A DNA stretch of 64,000 nt from Nocardia cyriacigeorgica. GTDB taxonomy: Bacteria; Actinomycetota; Actinomycetes; Mycobacteriales; Mycobacteriaceae. Location: assembly GCF_005863245.1 (NCBI RefSeq), contig NZ_VBUT01000003.1, forward strand, positions 558,001 to 622,000, in the 5' to 3' direction. Both the position numbers and the translations under genes were made by a program. The stretch's first letter is position 1. Each line of letters begins with the position of its first letter. Below are positions 35,439 to 45,493 of the stretch, in pieces. The notes below the pieces were generated by a model. That model ran no database searches and was not told the DNA's origin. It worked only from the letters and a program-made list of their open reading frames with translations.

Positions 35439-36616
35439 GCACCTCGAGCCCGACCGTGGAGCCCGACGCCGCCAACCGGGCGCCCGCCCCGCGGCACAGC
35501 TTCTTCGAACGCCTCTACACCGGCACCGGTGGCTTCGAGATCGTCGGCCGCAGGCGGTTGTTCTACACGCTGAGCGCGATCTTCCTGCTGCTGTCGATCC
35601 TGAGCATCGCCGTACGCGGCTTCACCCTCGGCATCGATTTCGCCGGTGGTTCGCGCATCCAGCTGCCCGCCAGCGACACCGCGACCACCCAGCAGGTCGA
35701 AGACGTCTACACCCAGACCATCGGCCACGAGCCGGTGACGGTGCAGAAGGTCGGCTCCGGCGATTCGACGACCATCCAGGTGCGCTCGGAGACCCTCGAC
35801 CTCGAGCAGACCGCGGCATTGCAGACCGCGCTGTTCGACGAGTTCCAGCCCAAGAACGCCGACGGCGAGGTGACGCGCAACGCGATCAGCATCGCCGAGA
35901 TCAGCGAGACCTGGGGCAGCCAGATCACCCGGCAGGCGGTGATCGCGCTGCTGGTCTTCGTCGTGCTGACGATGATCTACATCGCGATTCGCTTCGAACG
36001 GGATATGTCCATCGCCGCGATCGCGTCGCTGTTCTTCAACCTGGTCGTCACCGCGGGCATCTATTCGCTGGTCGGTTTCGAGGTGACGCCCGCCGCGGTG
36101 ATCGGTCTGCTGACCATCCTCGGCTTCGTGCTCTACGACAACGTCGTGGTGTTCGACAAGGTCGAGGAGAACACCCGCGGCGTGCTGCACCTGACCCGGC
36201 GCACCTACGCCGAACAGGCCAACCTGGCCGCCAACCAGACCCTGATGCGGTCGATCAACACCACCGTCATCGGCATCCTGCCGATCATCGGCATGCTGGT
36301 CATCGCGGTGTGGCTGCTCGGTGTCGGCACGCTGAAGGATCTGGCGCTGGTGCAGCTGGTCGGCATGATCGTCGGCGCGTACTCGTCGATCTTCTTCGCG
36401 GTGCCGGTGCTGGTGTCGATCAAGGAACGCTTCGGTCCGGTGGCCGCGCACACCAAGAAGGTGCTGGCCAAGCGTTCGGGCGCGAAGCCGGCCGCCGGTC
36501 GTCGTGCGGGCGCCGTTCCTGCCCGCGAAACTCCTGAGACACCGCGGCGCACCCGCGATACCGGGCCGCGTCCCGGGGCCCGGCCGAGCGGAAAACGACA
36601 CCGGAAGAACCACTGA
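35435..36616 (+). CDS. secF: Protein translocase subunit SecF
   Basis: 393 aa. [15 protein letters not shown] marks the SecF start of P4, and [29 protein letters not shown] is the conserved helix-4 region. The last 50 residues are a basic cytoplasmic tail. It forms the SecDF complex with the preceding product. Confidence 0.97.
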   Translation: MSTSSPTVEPDAANRAPAPRHSFFERLYTGTGGFEIVGRRRLFYTLSAIFLLLSILSIAVRGFTLGIDFAGGSRIQLPASDTATTQQVEDVYTQTIGHEPVTVQKVGSGDSTTIQVRSETLDLEQTAALQTALFDEFQPKNADGEVTRNAISIAEISETWGSQITRQAVIALLVFVVLTMIYIAIRFERDMSIAAIASLFFNLVVTAGIYSLVGFEVTPAAVIGLLTILGFVLYDNVVVFDKVEENTRGVLHLTRRTYAEQANLAANQTLMRSINTTVIGILPIIGMLVIAVWLLGVGTLKDLALVQLVGMIVGAYSSIFFAVPVLVSIKERFGPVAAHTKKVLAKRSGAKPAAGRRAGAVPARETPETPRRTRDTGPRPGARPSGKRHRKNH

Positions 36617-36633
36617 CGACAGGGGGTCGGGTC

Positions 36634-38364
36634 ATGCGTCAGCCGCGAGGTTTCCTGCGCAGGCCGCATCGACTGCTCGCGGCCACGGCCGCCGCGGCGG
36701 TCGCGGCCGGACTTGCCGCCGGATGTTCGAGTGAAAGCCAGGTCCCGTCCATCGGATTCGCCGTCGACGCGGCCGTCGCCAGCTACAACGGCGGCAGCAC
36801 GCTCGGCGCGAGCACCGGCGCCACCGCGGTGTTCGGGCGGGTGCTGACCGGCTTCTTCTACACCGGGCCCGACGGCCAGCAGGTCGCCGACACCGACGTC
36901 GGCACCGCCAAGGAGGTGCCGGGGGAGTCCCAGACCATCCAGTACCGGCTCAACCCCGACGGCGTGTACTCCGACGGGGTGCCCACCTCCTGCGACGATC
37001 TAGTGCTGGCCTGGGCGGCGCGCAGCGGGCGGTTCACCCGGCCCGGCGACGGCGCCCCGGTCCCGCTGTTCGACGCCGCGAGCACCGCCGGATACGAGGA
37101 CATCGAGCGGATCGAATGCCTCCCCGGTTCCAAAGATGCGACTGTCGTCTTCCGGCCCGACCGCCGCTACCTGCCCTGGCGCAATCTGTTCACCGCCGGT
37201 GAGCTGATGCCCGCGCATATCGCGGCGCAGGCGGCGAACGTGCCGAATGTGGTGTCGGCGATGCAATCCGGCGACCCGTCCGCCATCCAGCGGCTGGCGG
37301 ATTTCTGGAACAGCGGCTGGACGCTCGCGCCCGGTGAACTGGACGTGAGCCGGTTCCCGTCGTCGGGGCCGTACCGGATCGAATCCTTCACCGAGGACGA
37401 GGGTCTGGTGCTGGTGGCCAACGAACGCTGGTGGGGCAACAAGCCCGAGACCGGTCGCGTGGTGGTGTGGCCGAAGTCGACGGATCTGGCGGCGAAGGTG
37501 GCCGAGGGTGCGGTGAGCGTGATCGATATCGGGACCGGTTCGGTGCCCGGGCTCGATCTTGGTGGCTTCTCGGTCCAGCAAGTGCCCGGTCGTGGTGTCG
37601 AGCAACTGGTGCTGTCCACCGGCGGCGCGCTCGGCTCGGTCGAGGCCCGGCGCGCCCTCGCCCTGTGCGTGCCGCGCCAGGCACTGTTCGACGAACTCGG
37701 CAACGTACCCGAGGCCCCGGAATCTGGCCGGGGCTCCGCGCCGTTGAATTCCCGTATCGTCCAACAGGATTCGCTCTATTACTCGGCGATCACCGGCGCT
37801 GCTGACCCGTATCGCACTGTCGATGTAGAGGGTTCGAAGGCGGCGCTGGCGGCGGCCGGTAGCCCGGCACTGACCGTCCGCATCGGCTACCAGACCCCCG
37901 ACGACCGCCGGGCGCGCACCGTCGCCAAGATCGCCGAATCCTGCAAACCCGCAGGTATCACCGTCGTCGACGCGGGCGCCCCCGATTTCCGCCCGGCGCA
38001 GCTGGCCGCGGGCGCGGTAGACGCCGTGCTCGGCAGTACCGCGAGCGTCCCCGGCCCGGCGGGCTCGCTGGACGGCGTGGCCGCGACCAGCGCGTTGCGG
38101 ACCGGTAGCGGGCTGAATTTCGGGCGATTCGGCAACGGCCGTTACGATGCGATCACCGATCAGCTTGCGGCCGACGACAACTCGACCACACGGCTGAATC
38201 TGCTCACCGAGGCCGAGGGCCTGCTGTGGGCGCAGCTGCCGAGCATCCCGTTGTTCGCCACGCCGCGCACCATCGCCTTCGGCAGCGGTTTGCAGAACGG
38301 CATCGCGGCCCCCACCCAGGCGGGTACCGGTTGGAACATGGACCGGTGGGTACTGAAGCGGTGA
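36634..38364 (+). CDS. Solute-binding lipoprotein (SBP_bac_5/oligopeptide type)
   Basis: 576 aa. A signal peptide with lipobox-like LAAGC places the mature protein on the membrane's outer face. The body has the family-5 layout (IQYRLNPDGVYSDGVPTSCDDLVLAWAA). No permease or ATPase genes are near. M. tuberculosis has a lipoprotein gene at exactly this place between secF and apt (Rv2585c), so the position is conserved. It may serve a distant transporter or an unrelated binding role. Confidence 0.88.
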   Translation: MRQPRGFLRRPHRLLAATAAAAVAAGLAAGCSSESQVPSIGFAVDAAVASYNGGSTLGASTGATAVFGRVLTGFFYTGPDGQQVADTDVGTAKEVPGESQTIQYRLNPDGVYSDGVPTSCDDLVLAWAARSGRFTRPGDGAPVPLFDAASTAGYEDIERIECLPGSKDATVVFRPDRRYLPWRNLFTAGELMPAHIAAQAANVPNVVSAMQSGDPSAIQRLADFWNSGWTLAPGELDVSRFPSSGPYRIESFTEDEGLVLVANERWWGNKPETGRVVVWPKSTDLAAKVAEGAVSVIDIGTGSVPGLDLGGFSVQQVPGRGVEQLVLSTGGALGSVEARRALALCVPRQALFDELGNVPEAPESGRGSAPLNSRIVQQDSLYYSAITGAADPYRTVDVEGSKAALAAAGSPALTVRIGYQTPDDRRARTVAKIAESCKPAGITVVDAGAPDFRPAQLAAGAVDAVLGSTASVPGPAGSLDGVAATSALRTGSGLNFGRFGNGRYDAITDQLAADDNSTTRLNLLTEAEGLLWAQLPSIPLFATPRTIAFGSGLQNGIAAPTQAGTGWNMDRWVLKR

Positions 38365-38401
38365 CCGGTGTTGTGGGTGATGTGACTATGGAGAGGTGTC
38401 G

Positions 38402-38974
38402 ATGAGCAAGCACGCGGCGATCGAATCCGACGACGCAGTCGCCGAGCGGACCAGCAGGGCCGCGCAGATCGTCGGGCAGCTGACCCGCTGGTGCGATGAC
38501 TTCCCGGAGCCCGGCGTCCGCTTCGCCGACCTCACCCCGGTCTTCGCCGACCCGGAAGGCTTCCGCACCGTCATCGACTGCCTGGCCGCCAGCGCCCCCG
38601 ACGCCGACCTGGTCGCCGCCGTCGACGCCCGCGGCTTCCTGCTCGGCGCCGGCGTCGCCGCCACCCTCGGCACCGGCGTCATCGCCGTCCGCAAGGCAGG
38701 CAAACTCCCGCCCCCGGTCGTCACCCGCGAATACGACCTCGAATACGGCAAAGCAGCCCTGGAAATCCCCGCCGACGGCGTCCCCCTGACCGGCCGCCGC
38801 GTGCTGCTCCTCGACGACGTCCTCGCCACCGGCGGCACCCTCGCCGCCGCCGCCGACCTGTTCACCCAGGCCGGCGCCGAGATCGTCGCGGCGGCGGTGG
38901 TGCTGGAGCTGGAATCGCTCGGCGGGCGCAAGCGGCAGGGCGACTACCCGCTGTCGGCCATCGTCACCGTCTGA
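38402..38974 (+). CDS. apt: Adenine phosphoribosyltransferase
   Basis: 190 aa. Salvages adenine with PRPP to AMP. The PRPP loop is VLLLDDVLATGGTLAA; DFPEPGVRFADLTPVF and VDARGFLLGAGVA are also diagnostic. The ATG at 38402 has GGAGAGG 6 bases ahead; a GTG at 38396 lies within that SD. Followed by rel, as in M. tuberculosis. Confidence 0.95.
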   Translation: MSKHAAIESDDAVAERTSRAAQIVGQLTRWCDDFPEPGVRFADLTPVFADPEGFRTVIDCLAASAPDADLVAAVDARGFLLGAGVAATLGTGVIAVRKAGKLPPPVVTREYDLEYGKAALEIPADGVPLTGRRVLLLDDVLATGGTLAAAADLFTQAGAEIVAAAVVLELESLGGRKRQGDYPLSAIVTV

Positions 38975-39233
38975 CCGCGAACGACACCACTGAACTTCCG
39001 CCACGCGACCGCTCGACTTACCCCGTCGCCGGTTGGCCGGGTGGACGGCCGGTATCCATCCGGCAGCGGGAAGCCCAGGGTCGCCTCTGCGCGGTGTACT
39101 TCGGTACGAAGGTCCCAGAAAATGGGTTGAGCAACCTGTTGCCGGACGGCGCGAGACGGCGAAGGCTAGAGTTGATGGTCTGGGAGGTTGCGGTGGTCGG
39201 AGCGGTCCGGCTGCGGCGTGGAGAGGTGGTGGC

Positions 39234-41648
39234 ATGACTCAGCATCTGGGCGAGGCGAACGTCGAGCAATCGGCTGCCTCGCGGCCCGGCGGTGCGTCGG
39301 CCACCTCGTCCGATGGTGCGGCTCAGCCGGCGAAGCCCGCGACTCCAGGTCCGAACCCAGGTGTGGTGCGGCAGGGTGCTCCCGCCGCCGTGCCGACCTC
39401 GGCGTCGCGGCGGGTGCGGGCGCGGCTGGCTCGGCGGATGACCGGTCAGCGCGGTATCGCGGCGGTCAAGCCGGTGCTCGAGCCGTTGGCGACCGTGCAT
39501 CGCGAGCTGTATCCCAAAGCGAACTTGACGTTATTGCAGCGGGCCTTCGACGTCGCCGACGAACGGCACGCCAAACAGTTCCGCAAGTCGGGCGACCCCT
39601 ACATCACCCACCCGCTGGCGGTGGCGAACATCCTGGCCGAGCTCGGCATGGACACCACCACGCTGGTTGCGGCGCTGCTGCACGACACCGTGGAGGACAC
39701 CGGCTACTCGCTCGAGCAGCTCACCGCCGATTTCGGGCCCGAGGTCGCGCACCTGGTCGACGGCGTTACCAAGCTCGACAAGGTCAATCTGGGTGCGGCG
39801 GCCGAGGCCGAGACCATCCGCAAAATGATCATCGCGATGGCGCGCGATCCGCGCGTGCTGGTGATCAAGGTGGCCGACCGGCTGCACAACATGCGCACCA
39901 TGCGGTTCCTGCCGCCGGAGAAGCAGGCCAAGAAGGCGAAGGAGACCCTCGAGGTCATCGCGCCGCTGGCGCACCGGCTCGGCATGGCCACCGTGAAATG
40001 GGAGCTCGAGGACCTCGCGTTCGCGATCCTGCACCCCAAGAAGTACGACGAGATCGTGCGCCTGGTCGCCGACCGCGCGCCCTCGCGTGACACCTATCTG
40101 GCAAAGGTGCGCGCCGAGATCGTCAACACGCTGGCCGCCAGCCGGATCAACGCCATCGTCGAGGGCAGGCCCAAGCACTACTGGTCGATCTATCAGAAGA
40201 TGATCGTCAAGGGTAAGGACTTCGACGACATCCACGACCTGGTCGGCATCCGCATCCTGTGCGACGAGGTGCGCGACTGCTACGCCGCCGTCGGCGTGGT
40301 GCATTCGCTGTGGCAGCCGATGGCCGGGCGGTTCAAGGACTACATCGCCCAGCCCCGCTACGGCGTCTACCAGTCGCTGCACACCACCGTCGTCGGCCCG
40401 GACGGCAAGCCGCTGGAAGTGCAGATCCGCACCCAGGACATGCACCGCACCGCCGAGTTCGGCATCGCCGCGCACTGGCGGTACAAGGAGACCCGCGGCA
40501 AGCATTCCAGCGATACCGCCGAGGTCGACGACATGGCGTGGATGCGCCAGCTGCTCGACTGGCAGCGTGAGGCCGCCGACCCGGCCGAGTTCCTGGAGTC
40601 GCTGCGCTTCGACCTCAAGGCGCCGGAGATCTTCGTGTTCACCCCCAAGGGCGATGTGATCACGCTGCCGCAGAAATCCACCCCGGTGGACTTCGCCTAC
40701 GCGGTGCACACCGAGGTGGGGCACCGCTGCATCGGCGCCCGCGTCAACGGCAGGCTGGTGGCGCTGGAACGTCAGCTGGAGAACGGCGAGGTCGTCGAGG
40801 TGTTCACCTCGAAGGCGCAGAACGCCGGGCCCAGCCGCGACTGGCAGAGCTTCGTGGTCTCCCCGCGAGCCAAGGCCAAGATCCGCCAGTGGTTCGCCAA
40901 GGAACGCCGCGAAGAGGCGCTCGAAAGCGGCAAGGAGCAGATCAACAAGGAAGTCCGCCGGGTCGGGCTGCCGTTGCAGCGGCTGATGAACGTCGACGCG
41001 ATGAACGCCGTCGCCAAGGAACTGCACTACACCGACATCTCGGCGCTCTACACCGCGGTCGGTGAGCACCAGGTCTCCGCGCACCACGTCGTCCAGCGGC
41101 TGATGGCCCAGCTCGGCGGCATCGGCGATGTGGAGAACGAACTCGCCGAACGCTCCACGCCGTCGACCGTCCCGTCTCGCCAGCGCGTCTCCGGTGACGC
41201 CGGCGTGCTCATTCCCGGCGCCGAGGGCACGGTGGCCAAATTGGCCAAATGCTGTACGCCGGTGCCCGGCGACGAGATCATGGGCTTCGTGACCCGCGGT
41301 GGCGCGGTGAGCGTGCACCGGGTCGACTGCACCAATGCCGGTTCGTTGCAGGAGCAGTCCGAACGCATCATCGAGGTGCAGTGGGCGCCGTCGCCGTCGT
41401 CGGTGTTCCTGGTGGCCATCCAGATCGAGGCGCTGGACCGCACGCGGTTGCTCTCCGATGTCACCAAGGTGCTCGCCGACGAGAAGGTCAACATCCTGTC
41501 CGCCTCGGTCGCCACCCACGGCGATCGCGTAGCGATCAGCAAGTTCACCTTCGAGATGGGCGATCCCAAGCATCTGGGCCACATCCTGAACGTCGTGCGC
41601 AATGTCGAGGGCGTCTACGACGTCTATCGGGTGACCTCCGCGGCCTGA
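39234..41648 (+). CDS. rel: Bifunctional (p)ppGpp synthetase/hydrolase Rel
   Basis: 804 aa, about the length of mycobacterial Rel. The HD hydrolase domain has HDTVEDT (H150-D151); the synthetase domain has [11 protein letters not shown] and [11 protein letters not shown]; then TGS ([15 protein letters not shown]), the conserved-cysteine region [11 protein letters not shown] and a C-terminal ACT domain. It makes and degrades (p)ppGpp in the stringent response. The start is the ATG at 39234 with GAGAGGTGG ahead; the open frame back to 39033 lacks a better start. Confidence 0.97.
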   Translation: MTQHLGEANVEQSAASRPGGASATSSDGAAQPAKPATPGPNPGVVRQGAPAAVPTSASRRVRARLARRMTGQRGIAAVKPVLEPLATVHRELYPKANLTLLQRAFDVADERHAKQFRKSGDPYITHPLAVANILAELGMDTTTLVAALLHDTVEDTGYSLEQLTADFGPEVAHLVDGVTKLDKVNLGAAAEAETIRKMIIAMARDPRVLVIKVADRLHNMRTMRFLPPEKQAKKAKETLEVIAPLAHRLGMATVKWELEDLAFAILHPKKYDEIVRLVADRAPSRDTYLAKVRAEIVNTLAASRINAIVEGRPKHYWSIYQKMIVKGKDFDDIHDLVGIRILCDEVRDCYAAVGVVHSLWQPMAGRFKDYIAQPRYGVYQSLHTTVVGPDGKPLEVQIRTQDMHRTAEFGIAAHWRYKETRGKHSSDTAEVDDMAWMRQLLDWQREAADPAEFLESLRFDLKAPEIFVFTPKGDVITLPQKSTPVDFAYAVHTEVGHRCIGARVNGRLVALERQLENGEVVEVFTSKAQNAGPSRDWQSFVVSPRAKAKIRQWFAKERREEALESGKEQINKEVRRVGLPLQRLMNVDAMNAVAKELHYTDISALYTAVGEHQVSAHHVVQRLMAQLGGIGDVENELAERSTPSTVPSRQRVSGDAGVLIPGAEGTVAKLAKCCTPVPGDEIMGFVTRGGAVSVHRVDCTNAGSLQEQSERIIEVQWAPSPSSVFLVAIQIEALDRTRLLSDVTKVLADEKVNILSASVATHGDRVAISKFTFEMGDPKHLGHILNVVRNVEGVYDVYRVTSAA

Positions 41649-41941
41649 GTCGGCTGCCCGCACGGCGGTCGTCGACCGGGATCGGTAGGTCCCACTTCGT
41701 GCCATGCCATCCCGTCATGTGGGCTCGTCGGGCGTGGGCGGATGTCATGGGGGCTTGGCAAGGCCGTCGGCGAGTTCGGAAACTTTGGCACTGTTTCGCA
41801 TCGCCGCGCCGTGGCGTCACCGGGGTCGAGCGGTGCACCCTGTAAACTTTCCTCCGCTTCAGCGGTGATAGCCGGAATCTGTTACGGTCTATTGCGTTTC
41901 ACGGCGCTAGGTAAGTTCTGCAATACGGATTGCGGGTCGCT

Positions 41942-43630
41942 ATGGCTGGATGCACGACACGATTTTCGGGGGTGCTGATCGCGCTCGCCGTCGCTGTGTC
42001 GACCGCTACCGCCGGTACGGTCACGGGCGGTACGGCGTCGGCGCAGGCACCGAATGTCGCGGGCCCGTCGACGAATTTGCCGATAGATAGCTGTCCTGTG
42101 CTGTACGCCTTGGGAATTCAGGGCACCGGCCAGTCGTCCCCGGATGCCGCACCCACCACCGACACCGGAATGCTGTCCACGGTCTTCATGCCGATGATGG
42201 CGAAAGCGCCAGATGAGGGGCTTGTCGACCGTGCTTACGTGCCTTATGAATCCGGATTCGGCGGTGCCACCGGCGGTGGGGTCGTGCCGTATTCGGAATC
42301 GGTAGCCGGAGGGTTGTCCAGGCTGCGCGGCATGGCCTCATCGGTCGCCGAACGCTGCCCGAACACCAGGTTCGGCATCGTCGGCTACTCCCAGGGTGCG
42401 CACGTGGCCTCGATCTTCGCCCAGGAAGTCGGGCAGGGCGCCGGCGTGCTTGCGCCCGAAAAGGTCGCCGCGGTAGCGCTGTTCGCCGACCCCACCCGCA
42501 ATCCGGGCGCACCGCTGTTCCCCGGCGCCCCCGGCAAGGCCACGCCCGACGCCGCGCCGGGAACCGACGGCGAGGAACTGGCGCGGATCGTGGCGCTGCC
42601 GCAGGTGCCCGCCAGCGGCGGCGGAATCGGTCCCGAACGCGACAAGGCCGAGAACTTCGGCGCGCTCACCGGCCGGGTGGCCAGTTTCTGCGCGGCAGGC
42701 GATCTCGCCTGCGACGCCCCCGAGGGCGCGCCCATCCTGAAGGCGGTCGCGAATATCGCGGGCCAGGCCAAGCTCAGCGGCGGCGATCCGATCGCCTCGC
42801 TGGTCTCGGTCGCGCAGGCGCTGGCCTACACCTCGATCAAAACCGCCACCAAGGTGGTCAACGAGGACATCCAGGGTAATTCGCTGGCGAGTCTGTCGAT
42901 CTCGCCGAAGAAGTCGATCTCCCAGCGCCTGGCCGACGCCGCCGACCCGCGCACCCCGCTCGACATCCCGGCGGCGCTGCGCGCCCTGCTCAAAGTCGGC
43001 ATGATCGGACTGAACGCGGTGGTCACCGTGGTGCGCTCGGTGCTGAACCCGGCCGCCCTCGCCGATCTGGCGACCGCGGGGCTGAGCAATCCGCCCGCCG
43101 CGCTGCTGGCGCTCGGCACCAAACTGGTGGGCGCGATCCCGCAGCTGATCCCGCCCACCACCGGTGTTCGCCTGGTGAATCAGGCCTTCGACGCCGTGGT
43201 GCAGAACATCACCGACAACAAAGAACTGCTCAATACCACCACATGGGTGCGGTATTGGGATACCGTCCAGCGTCACGGTGCCTACGGCACGGCCACCGTG
43301 TCGGCCGACGGCGACGCACCGACGACGTTCGTGGCCGAGTGGTTCGCTGCCGTCGCCAGGGATCTGGCAGGCACCTTCGGTTCCGATACTGCGCCCCAGC
43401 CGGGCTCGGAGACCGCGCAGGACGCCCCGCGGGCGCCCGCGCCGGAATTCGCCGAGCCCGGCCCCGGCGCGTCGACTTCACCTGACCAATCGGGTACGGG
43501 ACAATTCCCGTTTGGGACAGGAGTCGACGGCGCCTCCTTTGGCGGCGCGACTGCGGACCGAAGAATCGAACCGATCGCGACGACCGAACGACCCGACACA
43601 CCCACCGCCTACCCGTTCTCCACGAACTGA
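41942..43630 (+). CDS. Large secreted cutinase-family protein
   Basis: 562 aa. A signal peptide (FSGVLIALAVAVSTATAGTV) is followed by a cutinase domain: DSCPVLYALGIQGTGQS, nucleophile elbow GYSQGAH with Ser150, and GDLACDAP, the Asp/Cys region. Typical cutinases are about 220 aa; this one has about 300 further residues of Ala/Pro-rich and helical sequence with no recognised domain. It probably hydrolyses esters or lipids outside the cell. The ATG at 41942 is preferred to TTG at 41930; the SD is weak. It directly precedes the secretion gene cluster, 57 bases upstream. Confidence 0.85.
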   Translation: MAGCTTRFSGVLIALAVAVSTATAGTVTGGTASAQAPNVAGPSTNLPIDSCPVLYALGIQGTGQSSPDAAPTTDTGMLSTVFMPMMAKAPDEGLVDRAYVPYESGFGGATGGGVVPYSESVAGGLSRLRGMASSVAERCPNTRFGIVGYSQGAHVASIFAQEVGQGAGVLAPEKVAAVALFADPTRNPGAPLFPGAPGKATPDAAPGTDGEELARIVALPQVPASGGGIGPERDKAENFGALTGRVASFCAAGDLACDAPEGAPILKAVANIAGQAKLSGGDPIASLVSVAQALAYTSIKTATKVVNEDIQGNSLASLSISPKKSISQRLADAADPRTPLDIPAALRALLKVGMIGLNAVVTVVRSVLNPAALADLATAGLSNPPAALLALGTKLVGAIPQLIPPTTGVRLVNQAFDAVVQNITDNKELLNTTTWVRYWDTVQRHGAYGTATVSADGDAPTTFVAEWFAAVARDLAGTFGSDTAPQPGSETAQDAPRAPAPEFAEPGPGASTSPDQSGTGQFPFGTGVDGASFGGATADRRIEPIATTERPDTPTAYPFSTN

Positions 43631-43649
43631 TCGCCGAGAGGGTTCGACG

Positions 43650-43694
43650 ATGCGACACCACGCGCCCCGATCTGCGGGAATGGGGGAATGTTGA
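43650..43694 (+). CDS. Candidate 14-aa coupling ORF
   Basis: ATG at 43650 with GAGAGGG ahead encodes MRHHAPRSAGMGEC and stops at 43694, overlapping the start of the next gene. Such an ORF could carry ribosomes onto that start. It is too short to judge as a protein. Confidence 0.25.
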   Translation: MRHHAPRSAGMGEC

Positions 43695-44602
43695 AGTCGT
43701 ACAAACATCTCGATCGTTGGTACGACGCCCTCGAGCCGGACACCGGGTCGAGCGCCCCGGCACGCCCCGCCGAGGAGAGCGCGCCGGTAGCGGACGAGGA
43801 CGACGGTCCCGCGAGGTACCCCGACTACATCCATGACGACGAGGAACCCGTCGCGCCTCCCGAACCGCCCGTGCGGCGCAGCGAATTCACCGGCGGCTGG
43901 TCGGACTGGGTGGCCGATCGCGCGCCCGGACCCGACGACGACTACACCCCGCGCAACGGTGACGTCGTCCGGTTCCCGTGGCCCGACGACGATCCGGAGG
44001 AGATCGCCGGACCCGTCCGGCTCGGCACCGCGCGCGACCTGCGCAGCGCGGGCAAGCGCTCGGGTGGCGGCAGGGCGCGCGCGTTCATCGTCCTGATCGC
44101 GACGGTGCTGCTCCTGGCCGCCGCCGCGGCCGGAGTGCTGTATCTGCTCGGCGGCTCCGGCGAGCGTCGCGCCGCCGATGACACCGCGGTCCAGTTCGCC
44201 GCGGGCAGCTCCGATTCCGCCGCGGGCCCGGCGCATCGGTGCCCGACCGAACGCACCGACGAGGTCGTGCGCAGCGCGGAGCCCGGCGGCACGGATTCGG
44301 GCCCCGACGCGATCCTGCGTTTCCAGTACGCCTACTACGTGGATCGGTCCGCGGTGCTGGCCCGCGAAGTGGTCGCTCCCGATGCGCCGGTCTCGCCCGT
44401 TCCGGTGATCCAGCGCGGCATCGACAGCATCGCCGAGGGCACCACGCACTGCGTGCGCATCGTGACCCTCGACCAGGGCCGCTACTCGGTCGAAGTCACC
44501 GAGTACCGGCCCGACGGCCAACCGGCCACCTACAGCAAGCAGATGGTCACCACCGCGGTGATCGGCGGCCGCACCCTCATCACGGGTATCACGGCCGGAT
44601 AG
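43688..44602 (+). CDS. Single-pass membrane protein, first gene of the T4SS-like cluster
   Basis: 304 aa. An acidic, proline-rich cytoplasmic half (residues 1-130) leads to one membrane helix (FIVLIATVLLLAAAAAGVLYLL, about 132-154). A small extracytoplasmic domain follows with DAILRFQYAYYVDRS and GRYSVEVTEYRPDGQ, which looks like an NTF2-like or VirB8-like alpha/beta fold. Two other proteins in this cluster (47899, 55910) have similar ends (DGWRLDGY-type). The domain is not one I can name. Starts 57 bases after the cutinase gene. Confidence 0.7.
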   Translation: MLKSYKHLDRWYDALEPDTGSSAPARPAEESAPVADEDDGPARYPDYIHDDEEPVAPPEPPVRRSEFTGGWSDWVADRAPGPDDDYTPRNGDVVRFPWPDDDPEEIAGPVRLGTARDLRSAGKRSGGGRARAFIVLIATVLLLAAAAAGVLYLLGGSGERRAADDTAVQFAAGSSDSAAGPAHRCPTERTDEVVRSAEPGGTDSGPDAILRFQYAYYVDRSAVLAREVVAPDAPVSPVPVIQRGIDSIAEGTTHCVRIVTLDQGRYSVEVTEYRPDGQPATYSKQMVTTAVIGGRTLITGITAG

Positions 44603-44617
44603 AGGGAGAGCAGAGCG

Positions 44618-45493
44618 ATGGGAGACGACTGGAGCCGTTGGCTCGACGATGCGCCGGATGCCGACGCACCGTCGGACCGCTCCGGGCGCAGAAAGGCTCC
44701 GGTGGTGCGGTTGCGCGGCGAGCGCGAACCCACCCGTGACGGACGCACCGGGCATCGGCCGGTCCTCGTCGTCGGCGGCTGCGGTGGTGCGGGGACCACC
44801 ACGACGGCCTTGGGACTGGCGGGTGAGCTCGCCTTGTCGGGCGCGCAGACCGTGGCGGTCGACGCGACCGCCGCCGGCAGCGATCTCGGGCTGCGCGGCG
44901 CCGATGAACACCTGCATCCGATCAGCCTGCAGTCGTGGTTGTACGGCCGCGGCGACGACGAACCGGCGCCGCTGAAGGAGTGCCTGTCGCGCTCCACTTC
45001 CGGGTTCGGGCTGCTGTGGCGCGATGCGGCGCCGCTGCGCAGGCGTGCGAGTTACCTCACTGTCGCCCGCGCCATCGACGACGCCGGCTACACCGCGGTC
45101 TACGACGGTGGCCATCCGATTGCCGGACGGCAGCTGCGGCCGTTGCTCGATGACGCGGATGTCGCTCTGGTGCTTGCCATTCCGGCGCGCACCGATGCCG
45201 CCAACCGGCTGCGCGTCACCCTGGAATGGCTCGACGACGAGTTCGGCGACGCCGTGGACGGGCCGGGCAGCGGAATCGTCGGCGATACCACCATCGTCAT
45301 CTCGCATCAGCAGCCCGGCGTCGATTCCCGGGTTGCCGACCATTTGCGTGAGCATCTGTCCGGCTGGGTTCGCGACATCGTGGAGATCCCCTACGACGCG
45401 CATCTGGCGCGCGGTGAACTCGTCCGCCACATCTCGCTCGACGATCAGACGCGTCGAGCGTATGGGCGTCTTCTCGCGGGGGTGGCATCATGA
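44618..45493 (+). CDS. MinD/CpaE-like P-loop protein with altered Walker A
   Basis: 291 aa. Rossmann-like P-loop at residues 53-61, GGCGGAGTTTT. In the deviant Walker A motif KGGxGK[ST] both lysines are replaced (C55, T60), as in the CpaE/Ssd group. Other strands fit the fold: TVAVDATAAGSDLGLRG, YDGGHPIAG, VALVLAIPARTDA and DIVEIPYDAHLARG. CpaE-type proteins place secretion or pilus machines at poles. ATP hydrolysis is doubtful. It overlaps the next gene by four bases. Confidence 0.75.
   Translation: MGDDWSRWLDDAPDADAPSDRSGRRKAPVVRLRGEREPTRDGRTGHRPVLVVGGCGGAGTTTTALGLAGELALSGAQTVAVDATAAGSDLGLRGADEHLHPISLQSWLYGRGDDEPAPLKECLSRSTSGFGLLWRDAAPLRRRASYLTVARAIDDAGYTAVYDGGHPIAGRQLRPLLDDADVALVLAIPARTDAANRLRVTLEWLDDEFGDAVDGPGSGIVGDTTIVISHQQPGVDSRVADHLREHLSGWVRDIVEIPYDAHLARGELVRHISLDDQTRRAYGRLLAGVAS

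Noticed and set aside
41742..41978. 78-codon plus-strand frame overlapping the cutinase start
   Set aside because: No SD and overlaps the cutinase signal peptide region in another frame; no similarity.
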